A DNA stretch of 64,000 nucleotides from Chlamydia avium 10DC88 (GCF_000583875.1 NZ_CP006571.1:248001-312000), one strand, 5' to 3'; positions 1-9,995 are shown, counted from the first letter of the stretch. The notes: generated from the letters alone by a model not told the origin. Numbers and translations are program-made.

Positions 1-1031
1 CCAAAAGAGTATCTATGGAAGTGTTTTCCAAATGATGATCATGGAGTTTGAGAAATACTCCATATACGTTGCCCCATGGGGTATTTTTTTAATTTTTTTG
101 AAGCTTTAACGAAACTTTCGGAGTTTTCTAAAGCAAAAGGATTCTCCTGTTTAGGGAGATCAAGGTACACTGCTGTATGTTTCAATAATGTTTTACATAC
201 ATGAATTTCTTGCGTAGGGCAACCCGTTAGAGAACAACGAATGGTATCTCCTAGACCTTCGGCAAGAAGTGTCCCTATGCCTATGGAGGATTTAATGACT
301 CCATCTCTTCCCATACCGGCTTCTGTAACTCCTAAATGAAGAGGATAGTGCCAACCACGAGCATCCAAATCTTTAACAAGTTGGCGATAGGCAGCAATCA
401 TTACCTTAGGATTGCTAGACTTCATTGAGAAAACAACATCTTGATAACCAAGTTTTTCGCAAATAGTAGCATATTCTAAAGCTGACATAACCATGCCTTC
501 AATAGTATCTCCGTATCTCTGTAGTATACGTTCAGAAAGAGAACCATGATTAACTCCAATCCGCAAAGCTTTGTTTAAGCGTTGGCATTTCTCAACCAAA
601 GGAGAGAACTTTTCTTCTAAGCGCTTAAGACTATCCGCGTAATTGCAGCTTCTTCCTGTAAACATATTGCGTTTATCAATGAAATTCCCTGGATTAATGC
701 GTATTTTATCTACAATATCTGCTACATATGTAGCAGCTTGAGGGAAAAAATGAATATCAGCAACTAGAGGGATATGAATACCTTTGTTTATCAGGCGTTC
801 TTTAATACGTTCGCAAGCTTGTGCTTCCTTAATACCCTGTACTGTAACCCGTACAATGTCACATTGAGCTTCTACAAGATCGCAAATTTGAGCTACCGTA
901 GCATCAACATCTGCAGTAGGAGTTGTCGTCATTGACTGGTTTTTAATCGTATGGGTACTACCTATATAGAGATTCCCAATTTTTACTGAATGGGCGAAAC
1001 GCCTAGTTATATGTTCAAGAGAGTGTGCCAC
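1..1031 (-). CDS. ispG: 4-hydroxy-3-methylbut-2-en-1-yl diphosphate synthase (IspG/GcpE), N-terminal part, frame broken
   Basis: Iron-sulfur enzyme of the non-mevalonate isoprenoid pathway; dxr of the same pathway lies at 18957. The visible part is the N-terminal TIM-barrel half, with the family blocks [37 protein letters not shown] and LGVTEAG. Chlamydial IspG is a long, plant-like form of about 600 residues; here the open frame stops at position 39 after 330 residues. Removing one base from the T7 run at 84-90 makes the frame continue to the window edge with [17 protein letters not shown]. The gene is therefore probably full length with one extra base. The 3' half, including the cluster cysteines, lies outside the window. 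Start ATG at 1031. Confidence 0.93.
84..99 (-). other. Frameshift site in ispG at paired T7 runs
   Basis: The plus strand has T7 at 84-90 and T7 at 93-99. Dropping one base from the 84-90 run gives a continuous IspG reading frame; dropping one from the other run gives an immediate stop. This marks the extra base. Confidence 0.75.
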
Positions 1032-1275
1032 TAATCTAAAAAAATTTACTTAACGATAAGTAGATGGATATTTTACTTAAGCTGACCAATTGAGAAGAAA
1101 CTAGCTTAATCCATCGTAAAGTATTTAGAAAGTGGAAAAATTAAGATTGTTTCAAATTTTTTATTGAGAAAATCTTATAGTCTTTTTTCTTAATCAGAGA
1201 GGATCTCATAAAAGAGATACTGCCTTTTATTTTACTCTCTAATAAGTATTTATATTCTAATTGGGTCAAATCTTC

Positions 1276-2247
1276 TTATATAGGAAGACCTAATCCAGGG
1301 GGGCTAACAACCACGATATTCATACTTACCCCAGGGTGCATGACTGCGAACTGTGCTATAGCAGCAACCAATCCAGTTTGTATTGCAGATTTCCATGTAA
1401 GTGCTTCTTGGGACGTTTGTAGAGGAGATATAGATATTAGGGGGAGTTGAACCATATCCACTCCTAAGGTGATCGCTTGTTCTAGACAACGAGTATACGA
1501 AGATTTAGCAAAAGAATAAGCAAGGAAAGGATTATTTTTATGAAAACTTGCATCAGGAGTTTGAATGAATCCTAGGAAGTTCGGAAGACCAAGTCGATGT
1601 TTATTAGTTGATCCATCATAATTTTTCCAAGGAAGGAATAAACATTGACCTTCAGTAAGATGTTCAGGTCGATCGTACACAATATTGAGTATATCTAAAT
1701 TTGCAAAGGTATTTTCGTTATTCTCTAAAGCAATCATCAGGTTACAGCAGCACTGTATGCGTGGTGTATACACGGATCCTGTTGTAGAGAAAAGAACCGT
1801 TTTCGAGTGATTAAATTTCCACACTTTTTGTAAAAATGCTGTCGAAGAATCTTCTAGTATATTGGGAAGAGATGTCCAATTATCAGTAATTAAGTCGGCA
1901 TACTTCTCTAATATTTGTGTGTGGGGCGTAGTTTCATCCGTAACAAGAAGAGATAACAACTCAGTAGTAGATGCTGGAGATTCATCAATTTCTATAGATT
2001 TTTTAGGATGAGGGAATTGTTTAATAGCAATTATAGAGAGTATAAGTAATGAGAGTAGACCAATAGAGAGAAGAGGTAGGATACCAGAGAGAACAGAGGC
2101 AAGAACAAAACTGATGGTAGTTAAAGACATAAAAATAACGATAGCAATATGAACAACACGGCGTTTAAGTGATATCGTTGAAGATGTCTTCTCAACAGGA
2201 GGAGCCGTGATCTCCCTTAAGGAAGACTGGTTAACAATCATGGTCAT
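1276..2247 (-). CDS. CT058-family inclusion-membrane-type protein with degenerate macro-like domain
   Basis: 323-residue protein, start ATG. A bilobed hydrophobic region (about residues 31-52 and 54-76) near the N-terminus is the hallmark of chlamydial Inc proteins, which are type III secreted and inserted in the inclusion membrane. The C-terminal 200 residues are collinear with the neighbour at 2519-3607: both have a strand ending in LPLIS and a final helix-strand (IAQFAVMHPGVSMNIVVV here). The nucleotide-binding signature NAAN plus GGGG of the neighbour is missing. Tandem gene duplication followed by decay of the ligand site is inferred. The CT058 assignment rests on position and family resemblance. 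Function unknown. Confidence 0.75.
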   Translation of the reverse strand: MTMIVNQSSLREITAPPVEKTSSTISLKRRVVHIAIVIFMSLTTISFVLASVLSGILPLLSIGLLSLLILSIIAIKQFPHPKKSIEIDESPASTTELLSLLVTDETTPHTQILEKYADLITDNWTSLPNILEDSSTAFLQKVWKFNHSKTVLFSTTGSVYTPRIQCCCNLMIALENNENTFANLDILNIVYDRPEHLTEGQCLFLPWKNYDGSTNKHRLGLPNFLGFIQTPDASFHKNNPFLAYSFAKSSYTRCLEQAITLGVDMVQLPLISISPLQTSQEALTWKSAIQTGLVAAIAQFAVMHPGVSMNIVVVSPPGLGLPI

Positions 2248-2518
2248 TGAATTATAGAAACTTAATTTCTGGGCCTAGATAAAGATATTATATGTTCTCC
2301 TAGAGTAGCTCTGGGTAACGTACTTATGCTTTATTCTATTAGTTTTGTCGAAGAGCCTAAGTCACTGATTCTAAGCTTACTAGGTTATATGCTTACTGTT
2401 TATATGTAAAATCATTCTTATTGTAAAAGAAGAATTTCCATACCACCTCATCAAGATGAAAGGAAGGAAATCTCGTATTCAATAGAAATTCTAGTAGTTA
2501 TGTATTTGTAAGATTTTT

Positions 2519-3607
2519 TTAAAGAATAGGAGAACCTCTATTTACCATGACAATAACTAAAGAATACTCTGGGTTTTTGAGCGCAAAGGTGATGACAGCC
2601 TTTACAAATGCTGATTTCACAGTACCTATCCATAACTCGTGTATATCTTTCCCTCGAACGATTGTTCCTGGTGGTGGAGCATAGTTGAGAGATGAGATTA
2701 GGGGAAGTTGAATATACTGAGATCTTAGTGACATTCCTCTTTCGAAACAAGAGAAATAAGCTCTGAAGACAAGTTGTTCGCACATATCTATATTGTTATC
2801 GCAATCCGCAGCATTGGGACCTAACATCTGTACCAGATAGCGAGGTAAACCTGATTTCTCAGAATTTATTGTGCCATCAGGATTTTCCCATTGTCCTACA
2901 GTACATTCACCGGGTTCGAGTAGGATTTTTCCCTCAGTAGAGTTAGCCCATCCTCGTGTACTTACAGCTGATGTAAATGCTCGGTTTGTTCCTCCTCCTC
3001 CTCGAGACATACGAGCATTAGCCGCATTGACCAGCATGAGACTGGATAAATTCGTATTAAACCTAGGATCAGCAATATCCCCTACTACAGAGACTAGGTA
3101 GGTTCGTGTTTTAGTAATGTTCCATACATTATGTGTTAGAGTTGTAGCTTTGGGCTCTACTTTTCCTATTTGAATTGACTGTGCATCGGGTAAGGGAGAG
3201 GCGTAGGCCTCTAACATACTTTGATAGTTATCCATAGATGATGGAAATAGGGGAAGCTCCTCGGTAGTCGTAGGTGTCTTAGGTAAGGATGGTTCTAATG
3301 GTGAGGATGGCTCTAATGATTCTAAAGTCTTCTTTACTTGCGGTAAGCGTTTTTTTGATAAAAAACAGTGCATAGCAGCAAAGACTCCTGCAAAAACTAA
3401 GGTTAAAGTAAGTAGTGGGGCTCCGATAGGTAAACTAACAACTCCTGCAATCAATAAGCCAGTCAAGACTAGGGCCCCTAAAATAGAAAGCACAATTAGT
3501 GATATTGTTGCTAGACGTGATCCAAGTTTAAGAGAGGATTGAGATGAAACAACCCTATCATCCGAAGAGGGGGGGACAGGTGAACGAGAGGCTGATGAAG
3601 AATGCAT
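2519..3607 (-). CDS. Membrane-anchored macro-domain protein, CT058 family, probable Inc effector
   Basis: 362 residues, start ATG at 3607. Two adjacent hydrophobic segments (about 32-57 and 59-82) form an Inc-type bilobed domain, followed by a Pro/Ser/Thr/Glu linker (85-125). Residues about 165-360 read as a macro domain: MLVNAANARM with NAAN at 194-197, GGGG at 203-206, the YLVQMLGPNA strand (compare YVIHTVGP), LPLIS at 301-305 and a closing helix plus VIVMVN strand. Macro domains bind ADP-ribose or related nucleotides and some remove ADP-ribose from proteins. The residue after GGGG that is usually VD is TN here, so hydrolase activity is uncertain. Homology is seen by motif only; secretion and host target are inference. 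Confidence 0.75.
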   Translation of the reverse strand: MHSSSASRSPVPPSSDDRVVSSQSSLKLGSRLATISLIVLSILGALVLTGLLIAGVVSLPIGAPLLTLTLVFAGVFAAMHCFLSKKRLPQVKKTLESLEPSSPLEPSLPKTPTTTEELPLFPSSMDNYQSMLEAYASPLPDAQSIQIGKVEPKATTLTHNVWNITKTRTYLVSVVGDIADPRFNTNLSSLMLVNAANARMSRGGGGTNRAFTSAVSTRGWANSTEGKILLEPGECTVGQWENPDGTINSEKSGLPRYLVQMLGPNAADCDNNIDMCEQLVFRAYFSCFERGMSLRSQYIQLPLISSLNYAPPPGTIVRGKDIHELWIGTVKSAFVKAVITFALKNPEYSLVIVMVNRGSPIL

Positions 3608-3707
3608 TGCGTCACTAAATTGTTAATTAAAACTAAACAGGATTAAAAAAATAAAAGCATTCTTTATAAAAAAGAAAATCTTTACTGGAGATAGTTTCTA
3701 TTTTATT

Positions 3708-3980
3708 TTAAAATTTAATTTTAGTGCAACCGCCACGGATCTTACATTGACAAGCTAAACGCTCATTCAAATCTACATCTCCTAGGAAATCACTTTCTTC
3801 TTGAGTAAATTCTGAAAGATTTTCTCCTCCCTCAATGATTTCAATAACACATGTACCGCATACGCCTTCTGTACAAGCAAAGGGAACACCAGACTCTTCA
3901 CAAGGTTGAGCAATGCTAGATCCATCTTCAAGGTCAAATTCTTTTTCTTCATCTTCGGAACAAACGATTAGTTTTGCCAT
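3708..3980 (-). CDS. 2Fe-2S ferredoxin (CT059 homologue)
   Basis: 90-residue plant-type [2Fe-2S] ferredoxin. The cluster cysteines are C36, C41, C44 (ACTEGVCGTC) and C77, the standard CX4CX2C...C pattern. Small acidic electron carrier, cytosolic. Partner not shown by context. It lies 47 bases downstream of the tRNA-Pro gene on the same strand, so it may be read through from that transcript. Confidence 0.93.
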   Translation of the reverse strand: MAKLIVCSEDEEKEFDLEDGSSIAQPCEESGVPFACTEGVCGTCVIEIIEGGENLSEFTQEESDFLGDVDLNERLACQCKIRGGCTKIKF

Positions 3981-4027
3981 GTTTTTCTCGATGTTAGTGT
4001 GACGTTAATGTGTAGAACCTTAAGAGT

Positions 4028-4102
4028 TCGGAGTAGAGGGATTCGAACCCCCGACCTATTGCTCCCAAAGCAACCGCGCTAACCAGGCTGCGCTATACTC
4101 CG
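4028..4102 (-). tRNA. tRNA-Pro (anticodon TGG)
   Basis: The minus strand folds into a full cloverleaf: acceptor arm CGGAGTA/TACTCCG, anticodon loop TTTGGGA (anticodon TGG, proline) and T-loop GTTCGAATC. The discriminator base A is at 4028. The 3' CCA is not encoded and must be added after transcription. Confidence 0.95.
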
Positions 4103-4267
4103 TATGAATGCCTTACAAATCAGAAGAGAAGTTAGCATAGAAGAAAATAGTCTACAAGATAAAGATCAATAAAAGCTTGTATCTATTCCCAGAAGAGTTT
4201 TGCTTGAAGATATATATTTTCTATCAGTATTGAGAAAGCTAGAAGAGTCTCATAAGGGAGGCACTTG

Positions 4268-6021
4268 GTGATAACCACACAAGCGAAAACATGGCGAATG
4301 ACTCTCATTCCCTTAGGGATTCTTCTTTCTTTTCTGTTCCCATTACCCCAAGTTCTATTAGATGTCGGGTTATGTATTAATTTTATCCTAACATTTACCT
4401 TAGTATTCTGGGTTTTTTCTTTAAAATCGATTTACTCAGCAAAGTTATTTCCTCCTTTATTTCTCTATCTTTGCTTATTTCGTTTAGGTCTAAACCTTGC
4501 TTCAACACGCTGGATATTATCTTCAGGTTGGGCATCCCCCATAATTTTCTCTTTAGGAAGTTTTTTTTCTTTAGGGAGTTTAGGAGCTGGAATAGCTACT
4601 TGTTGTTTATTTTTTTAGTTAATTTTTTGGTTGTCGCTAAGGGAGCCGAACGTGTTGCCGAGGTTAGAGCGCGTTTTATTTTGGAAGCCCTCCCAGGAAA
4701 ACAGATGTCTTTGGATGCTGACTTATCTCAAGGAAGAATCTCAAGTACAGATATCGATAGGATTAAGCAAGACCTATTTGAAGAAAGTGATTTTTTCTCT
4801 TCAATGGAAGGCGTGTTTCGTTTTATTAAGGGCGATGCAATTGTCGGGTGTATTTTGCTAATTGTAAATTCCTGTGCTGCTGTCTATTTCTCTAGTTCTT
4901 TAAATTTTGATAGTTACAGTCTTTGGTTGACAGTAGTAGGCGATGCCCTAGTTAGTCAGGCCCCTGCATTACTTACTTCATGTGCAGCAGCAACTCTGAT
5001 ATCCAAAGTAGGGAAGAAGGACACCCTTATAGAACACATGTATCACTATTATGAGCAAGTTCGTGAGCATTTTCGTGCCATTGCTTTTGTGTTTTCTTTC
5101 TTGTTATTCGTTCCTGGAATGCCAAAGACTCTTATTATAATTTGCGTATCCACACTTCTCTTAGGATATAAAGAGCGAAAAAAAGAGGATGGCATATTAC
5201 CAACATGGGAAAAGTTTCAAAAATTGTATCTTTATCTTCCTCAAGAGTACACGGGCCCTGATCCTTACGATATCTATAATCAGGCTTGTGAATCCATTTT
5301 TGAAGAGCTGGGAATTGCATTACAAATCCAAACGCATGTTTTATATATAGGGGAAACTTTGTCCCTGAATTATGAGGGACAGCAATTTCATTTCAAAGAA
5401 ATGAATGTGGAAAGTCTTATCCCTATATTAAGGCATCTTGCTGCAGAGGTACTCCATGGAAAGCACATCAAAGAATTAATTAGAAATGCTCAGGAAGTTT
5501 GGGGACTGTCCATAGATGAAATCATACCTAAAAAAATTTCAGAAAATTCCTTAATTTTTTTAATGAAATCTCTTGTTAAAGAGCGAATTTCCTTAAGATT
5601 TTTTCCTAAGATTCTTGAGTCCATTGCTCTTTATGGGTCTACTGAAGAGAGTTTAGAAATTTTAATAGAGAAAATACGTAAGCACTTGGGGAAACATATT
5701 GGACGATCCCTATGGAATAAGGAGAATACTTTAGAAATTATTACTGTAGATGCTCATGTCGAGCAAATGATAAGTGACTTATACTCAAAATCTCACCCCT
5801 TGATGTGTGATAAAGTCGTTAAACAGGTTCAGGATATACTTGAACGATCTCAGGGAGGAGATTTCCGTGCCATTGTTACTGGATATGAATCAAGATGCGA
5901 ATTAAGAAAAATCATCGAGCCTTACTTTCCTGATCTTTTAGTATTGTCACACAATGAACTTCCAGAAGAAATTCCCCTTTCCCTACTAGGATCAGTTTCT
6001 GATGAGGTATTGACTGTTTGA
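4268..6021 (+). CDS. flhA: Flagellar-type export gate protein FlhA, interrupted by a one-base frame break
   Basis: FlhA/SctV-family export gate component. The N-terminal membrane domain is followed by the family signature AKGAERVAEV and a soluble cytoplasmic domain. The frame breaks at the T7 run 4610-4616: the first part ends CLFF-stop, and adding one T gives CLFFLVNFLVVAKGAE and one frame of about 584 residues, close to the expected chlamydial length (about 580, shorter than the 690 of flagellated bacteria). Start: GTG 4268 (or TTG 4265) behind the strong ribosome site AAGGGAGG. Chlamydiae have no flagellum; FlhA may serve an alternative export machine. Next gene is fliA. Confidence 0.85.
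4610..4616 (+). other. Frameshift site in flhA at a T7 run
   Basis: Seven Ts. An eighth T would join the N-terminal 116 codons to the downstream frame without loss of any conserved segment. Confidence 0.75.
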
Positions 6022-6094
6022 AGTATTAGAAGAATTACAAAAAAAATAAAAATGGTTTAATTAAAACTATTATTAGAAATAATTTTTAGAAATT

Positions 6095-6868
6095 GTGAAA
6101 AATAAAATAAAAAGCAATATTTCTGAAATATGGGATCTATATTGGAAAACATGCAATATAGAATATCGAGATATTCTTATTGATTCCTATTTGCATCTAG
6201 TAAAATACGCAGTGCATCGATTGATTTCTGGTATGCCCCCCCACGTAACAGCTGAGGATCTCTATGCTTCTGGAATAGAAGGGTTAGTGCGTGCTGTAGA
6301 GAGGTTCGATCCGGAAAGAAGTCGTCGTTTCGAGGGGTACGCCTTATTTTTAATCAAGGCAGCAATTATTGATGATTTGCGTAAACAAGACTGGGTACCT
6401 CGGAGTGTATACCAAAAGGCAAACAAGTTATCGGAAGCTATAGAAAATTTACGTCAATCCTTAGGAAAAGAACCTACAGATGGGGACCTTTGTGAGTATT
6501 TCCAAATTTCTCAAGAAGAATTATCAGGATGGTTTATTTCCGCACGACCTGCACTAATCATTTCACTCAATGAAGAAAGATCTTCATTTTATGATGGGGA
6601 AGGAATAGCCCTAGAGGAGAGAATTCCTGATGAACGTGCGCAAACAGGGTATGACATTGTAGATAAAAAAGAATTTATTCGGTGTTTATCTGCTGCTATC
6701 GAAGGACTCGATGAAAGAGAACGTAAGGTTATGGCACTCTATTATTACGAAGACCTAGTTTTAAAAGAGATTGGAAAAATCCTTGGTGTAAGTGAGTCAC
6801 GTGTGTCACAGATTCACTCTAAAGCTCTCGTAAAACTACGGATTGCTTTATCTGCATTTGCCTTCTAA
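6095..6868 (+). CDS. fliA: RNA polymerase sigma-28 factor (FliA family)
   Basis: 257 residues, GTG start. Region 2 (FDPERSRRFEGYA, IIDDLRKQDWVPRSV) and region 4 with its helix-turn-helix (KEIGKILGVSESRVSQIHSKAL) are complete; region 3 (about 115-165) is also present. Sigma-28 directs a small set of late genes in chlamydiae (hctB is the known case). It follows flhA by 73 bases, a flagellar-type pairing kept without flagellin. Confidence 0.95.
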   Translation: MKNKIKSNISEIWDLYWKTCNIEYRDILIDSYLHLVKYAVHRLISGMPPHVTAEDLYASGIEGLVRAVERFDPERSRRFEGYALFLIKAAIIDDLRKQDWVPRSVYQKANKLSEAIENLRQSLGKEPTDGDLCEYFQISQEELSGWFISARPALIISLNEERSSFYDGEGIALEERIPDERAQTGYDIVDKKEFIRCLSAAIEGLDERERKVMALYYYEDLVLKEIGKILGVSESRVSQIHSKALVKLRIALSAFAF

Positions 6869-6873
6869 AGAAA

Positions 6874-7146
6874 TCATGCGCAGTTTTTCTTAGATATGAA
6901 AGCATGGCGTAAGATAATTCCCATGCCTAATACTAATCCTCCTACAGTGGATAAAAATATAAAGAGGATATTTTTCGAGATTATTAAAGCTGCACAACCA
7001 CCTAAAGTCATTGCCACAGAAAGAATAAAAAATACAATGGAAAGAATTAATAGGATTTGCTGTGACAATTTCAATAACAGGTTATTAGCAGCAGATCTAT
7101 CTGTCGTAGTGATATTTGTGTTGCTCGTGTGAATAGAACCAATCAT
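6874..7146 (-). CDS. Small Inc-like membrane protein of unknown function
   Basis: 90 residues, convergent with fliA. A Ser/Thr/Asn-rich N-terminus of about 25 residues is followed by two closely spaced hydrophobic segments (about 28-55 and 60-82) and a short basic tail. This bilobed layout is typical of chlamydial Inc proteins. I do not recognise an orthologue. The overlapping plus-strand frame (6896-7132) has no membrane or domain pattern, so the minus strand is preferred. Confidence 0.55.
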   Translation of the reverse strand: MIGSIHTSNTNITTTDRSAANNLLLKLSQQILLILSIVFFILSVAMTLGGCAALIISKNILFIFLSTVGGLVLGMGIILRHAFISKKNCA

Positions 7147-7303
7147 AGTCGTCTCGATTCAAAAATGAAACCGATTGTAAACAAAGATGCAAATTTATTC
7201 ATATAAAGTAATTTTTTCTTTACGTTATGCCCTATAGGGATCTTGCATATTAAGAACATAGATAGTTAAGATGGCATTTCTCTCATAAGTTTTTTTTGTT
7301 AAT

Positions 7304-8539
7304 ATGCAAAGTTTTTTAGAGCATTTAAAAGAACGGGGAATTCTTGAAAATATCTCATCTGGATTATCCACACTTAAAGGTCAGGTGTCTGCCTATGTGG
7401 GTTTTGATCCTACGGCCCCCTCTTTACATATAGGGCATTGGATCGGGATATGCTTTTTACGTAGGATGGCCCAATTTGGGATTACCCCTATAGCTTTAGT
7501 TGGTTCCGCGACAGGAATGATCGGAGATCCTTCAGGTAAAAATACGGAGCGAACGTTATTACAACTTAGTGAAGTTACTCAAAATAGCCAGAAGATTTCT
7601 GAGTGTCTTGCACATTATTTACCAGGCGTGCAAGTTGTTAATAATTTGCATTGGTTTCAAAATATTACTATGATCGACTTCCTTAGGGATATAGGAAAGC
7701 ATTTCAGATTAGGAACTATGCTGTCTAAGGACATGGTTAAGCAGCGTCTTCAATCTGAAGAGGGTATCAGTTACGCTGAATTTAGTTATATTCTCTTGCA
7801 ATCCTATGATTTTGCTTTCCTATGGGAAAATTATGGAGTACGTTTGCAATGTGGAGGAAGTGATCAATGGGGCAATATTACTTCAGGAATTGACTATATC
7901 CGTCGGCGTGGGCTTGGGCAAGCATATGGATTAACTTATCCATTATTAACGAATAGCCAAGGAAAGAAAATTGGTAAAACAGAGGCTGGAGCTCTATGGC
8001 TGGATCCTCAAAGAACTTCTCCTTATGATTTATATCAGTACTTTTTAAGACTGCCTGATACTGAAATTCCTAAAATTTCTCGTACCCTGACTTTATTAAG
8101 TAATAAAGAAGTTTTCGCTTTAGATGAACAACTGCTTACTGATCCTCTGTCTACGAAGAAGTTTATAGCTGAAATTATTGTCACTTCCATACATGGAGAA
8201 GAAGGGATAAAATCTGCTCAGGTAATTACGGATAGTATTCATCCAGGTAAGGAAGCTAATATTTCTAAAAACGATTTTCAAAATCTTATTTCCATGGGTC
8301 ACGGAGTGTCTTTAAAAAGATCTCAAGTGCTTAGAAGACGATGGATAGATATTTGTGTCGAAATAGGACTTTGTTCTTCTAAGGGAGAGGCTAGAAGATT
8401 GATCGCACAAAAAGGATTATATATTAATAATATTCCTATATCTGAACACGATGTTTGCGAAGATACTCAAGTATGTTATGATCATTATATTTTACTAGCG
8501 CAAGGTAAAAAGAAGAAGCTCGTTATGTATCTAGAATGA
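7304..8539 (+). CDS. tyrS: Tyrosyl-tRNA synthetase
   Basis: 411 residues, class I synthetase. [16 protein letters not shown] carries the HIGH motif; [18 protein letters not shown] tyrosine-site residues appear as [21 protein letters not shown] is the KMSKS counterpart. The C-terminal 65 residues form an S4 RNA-binding domain ([18 protein letters not shown]). Full length for the family. gnd follows 10 bases later and is probably co-transcribed. Confidence 0.96.
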   Translation: MQSFLEHLKERGILENISSGLSTLKGQVSAYVGFDPTAPSLHIGHWIGICFLRRMAQFGITPIALVGSATGMIGDPSGKNTERTLLQLSEVTQNSQKISECLAHYLPGVQVVNNLHWFQNITMIDFLRDIGKHFRLGTMLSKDMVKQRLQSEEGISYAEFSYILLQSYDFAFLWENYGVRLQCGGSDQWGNITSGIDYIRRRGLGQAYGLTYPLLTNSQGKKIGKTEAGALWLDPQRTSPYDLYQYFLRLPDTEIPKISRTLTLLSNKEVFALDEQLLTDPLSTKKFIAEIIVTSIHGEEGIKSAQVITDSIHPGKEANISKNDFQNLISMGHGVSLKRSQVLRRRWIDICVEIGLCSSKGEARRLIAQKGLYINNIPISEHDVCEDTQVCYDHYILLAQGKKKKLVMYLE

Positions 8540-8552
8540 GTGAGGAGGGTTG

Positions 8553-9995
8553 GTGGAAAAATCAGATATCGGACTAATCGGTCTGGCCGTCATGGGGAAA
8601 AATCTTGTTTTAAATATGATAGATCATGGTTTTTCTGTTTCTGTTTATAATCGTAGTCCAGAGAAAACTCGGGAATTTCTTCAGGAGAATACGGGGAATG
8701 ACCTCCTACAGGGATATGAGGATTTAGTAAGTTTTATACGCTCATTAAAGCGTCCTAGAAAAATCATGCTTATGATTAAAGCAGGTTCTCCCGTAGATCA
8801 AAGTATAGACTCTTTGTTGCCCTATCTTGATTCTGGTGACATTATTATTGATGGTGGTAATAGCTACTATAAGGATTCTGAAAGGCGATATCAGCAGCTT
8901 AAGGAAAAAAATATTTTTTTCGTTGGAATGGGAATTTCTGGAGGAGAAGAAGGAGCACGCTATGGCCCTTCTATTATGCCAGGAGGGAATGCTAATGCTT
9001 GGCCACTAATTTCTCCTATTTTCCAAAAAATAGCAGCACAAGTTCAGGGACGACCTTGCTGTTCATGGATAGGTGAAGGAGGTGCTGGACATTATGTAAA
9101 AACTGTACACAATGGCATTGAATACGGAGATATACAGTTAATTTGTGAAGCATATGGTCTATTAAGAACCAGGTTAGACCTTTCTCCAGAAGCTGTTTCT
9201 ACTATATTTACAGAATGGAATCATCGTGAACTAGAAAGTTATTTGATGAGAATTGCTGTAGAAGTCCTAGCTCTTAAAGATTCCAATGGTGTCTCTGTTA
9301 TTGACACAATTTTAGATGTTGCAGGGCAAAAAGGTACGGGAAGATGGACAGCCATAGATGCTATTTCCTCGGGTGTTCCCTTGTCTTTAATTATTGAATC
9401 CGTGTTAGCACGTTATTTATCTTCATGGAAATCCATCCGAGAGCAGGCCTCTCAAGAGCTCCCAGGAGTTCCTATAGTTTTTGAAAAACCTAAAGATCCC
9501 CATGTGTTTATTGAGGATGTATTCCAAGCTTTATATGCTTCTAAAATTATTAGCTATGCTCAAGGATTCATGTTACTAAAGCAAGCTTCTGAAGAGAATC
9601 AATGGAATCTAGATTTAGGAGAGCTTGCTTTATTATGGCGTGGAGGATGCATCATACAAAGTGCTTTCCTAGAATCTATTTATCATGGTTTCCAAAAGGA
9701 ACCCCAAGCACCATCATTAATTTTGCAAAGCTATTTTAAATCAGTTCTGCAAAATTCTGAATCGGGATGGCGTAGGACAGTTGCCTATGGTGTAGGATCA
9801 GGGTATCCCATTCCTTGTTTGGCCTCAGCTATCACTTTCTATGACGGTTATCGTACTAAAGATTCTTCCATAGCTTTAGCTCAGGGATTGCGAGACTATT
9901 TTGGTGCACATACTTATGAGCGTAAAGATCGTCCCCGAGGAGAATTCTATCACACAGATTGGATAGGGACAAAAATGACCACTAAAATAGATTAG
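8553..9995 (+). CDS. gnd: 6-phosphogluconate dehydrogenase, decarboxylating
   Basis: 480 residues. Rossmann NADP site GLAVMGKNLVLNM at the N-terminus, IDGGNSYYKDSERR and GISGGEEGARYGPSIMPGG as substrate loops, catalytic K in HYVKTVHNGIEYGDIQL, and the C-terminal RxxFGAHTYER tail region. Oxidative pentose phosphate pathway, yields ribulose-5-phosphate and NADPH. Start: GTG 8553 behind GAGGAGG; TTG 8550 is the alternative. Confidence 0.96.
   Translation: MEKSDIGLIGLAVMGKNLVLNMIDHGFSVSVYNRSPEKTREFLQENTGNDLLQGYEDLVSFIRSLKRPRKIMLMIKAGSPVDQSIDSLLPYLDSGDIIIDGGNSYYKDSERRYQQLKEKNIFFVGMGISGGEEGARYGPSIMPGGNANAWPLISPIFQKIAAQVQGRPCCSWIGEGGAGHYVKTVHNGIEYGDIQLICEAYGLLRTRLDLSPEAVSTIFTEWNHRELESYLMRIAVEVLALKDSNGVSVIDTILDVAGQKGTGRWTAIDAISSGVPLSLIIESVLARYLSSWKSIREQASQELPGVPIVFEKPKDPHVFIEDVFQALYASKIISYAQGFMLLKQASEENQWNLDLGELALLWRGGCIIQSAFLESIYHGFQKEPQAPSLILQSYFKSVLQNSESGWRRTVAYGVGSGYPIPCLASAITFYDGYRTKDSSIALAQGLRDYFGAHTYERKDRPRGEFYHTDWIGTKMTTKID

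Noticed and set aside
2871..3101. Plus-strand frame inside the macro-domain gene
   Set aside because: Antisense shadow of the GGGG/NAAN coding region, no start context.
6896..7132. Plus-strand frame opposite the small Inc-like gene
   Set aside because: No hydrophobic or domain pattern; the minus strand shows the bilobed membrane layout.
7230..7239. CCCTATAGGG palindrome upstream of tyrS
   Set aside because: Short, no T-tract, no sign of a T-box or other known regulator; may be chance.
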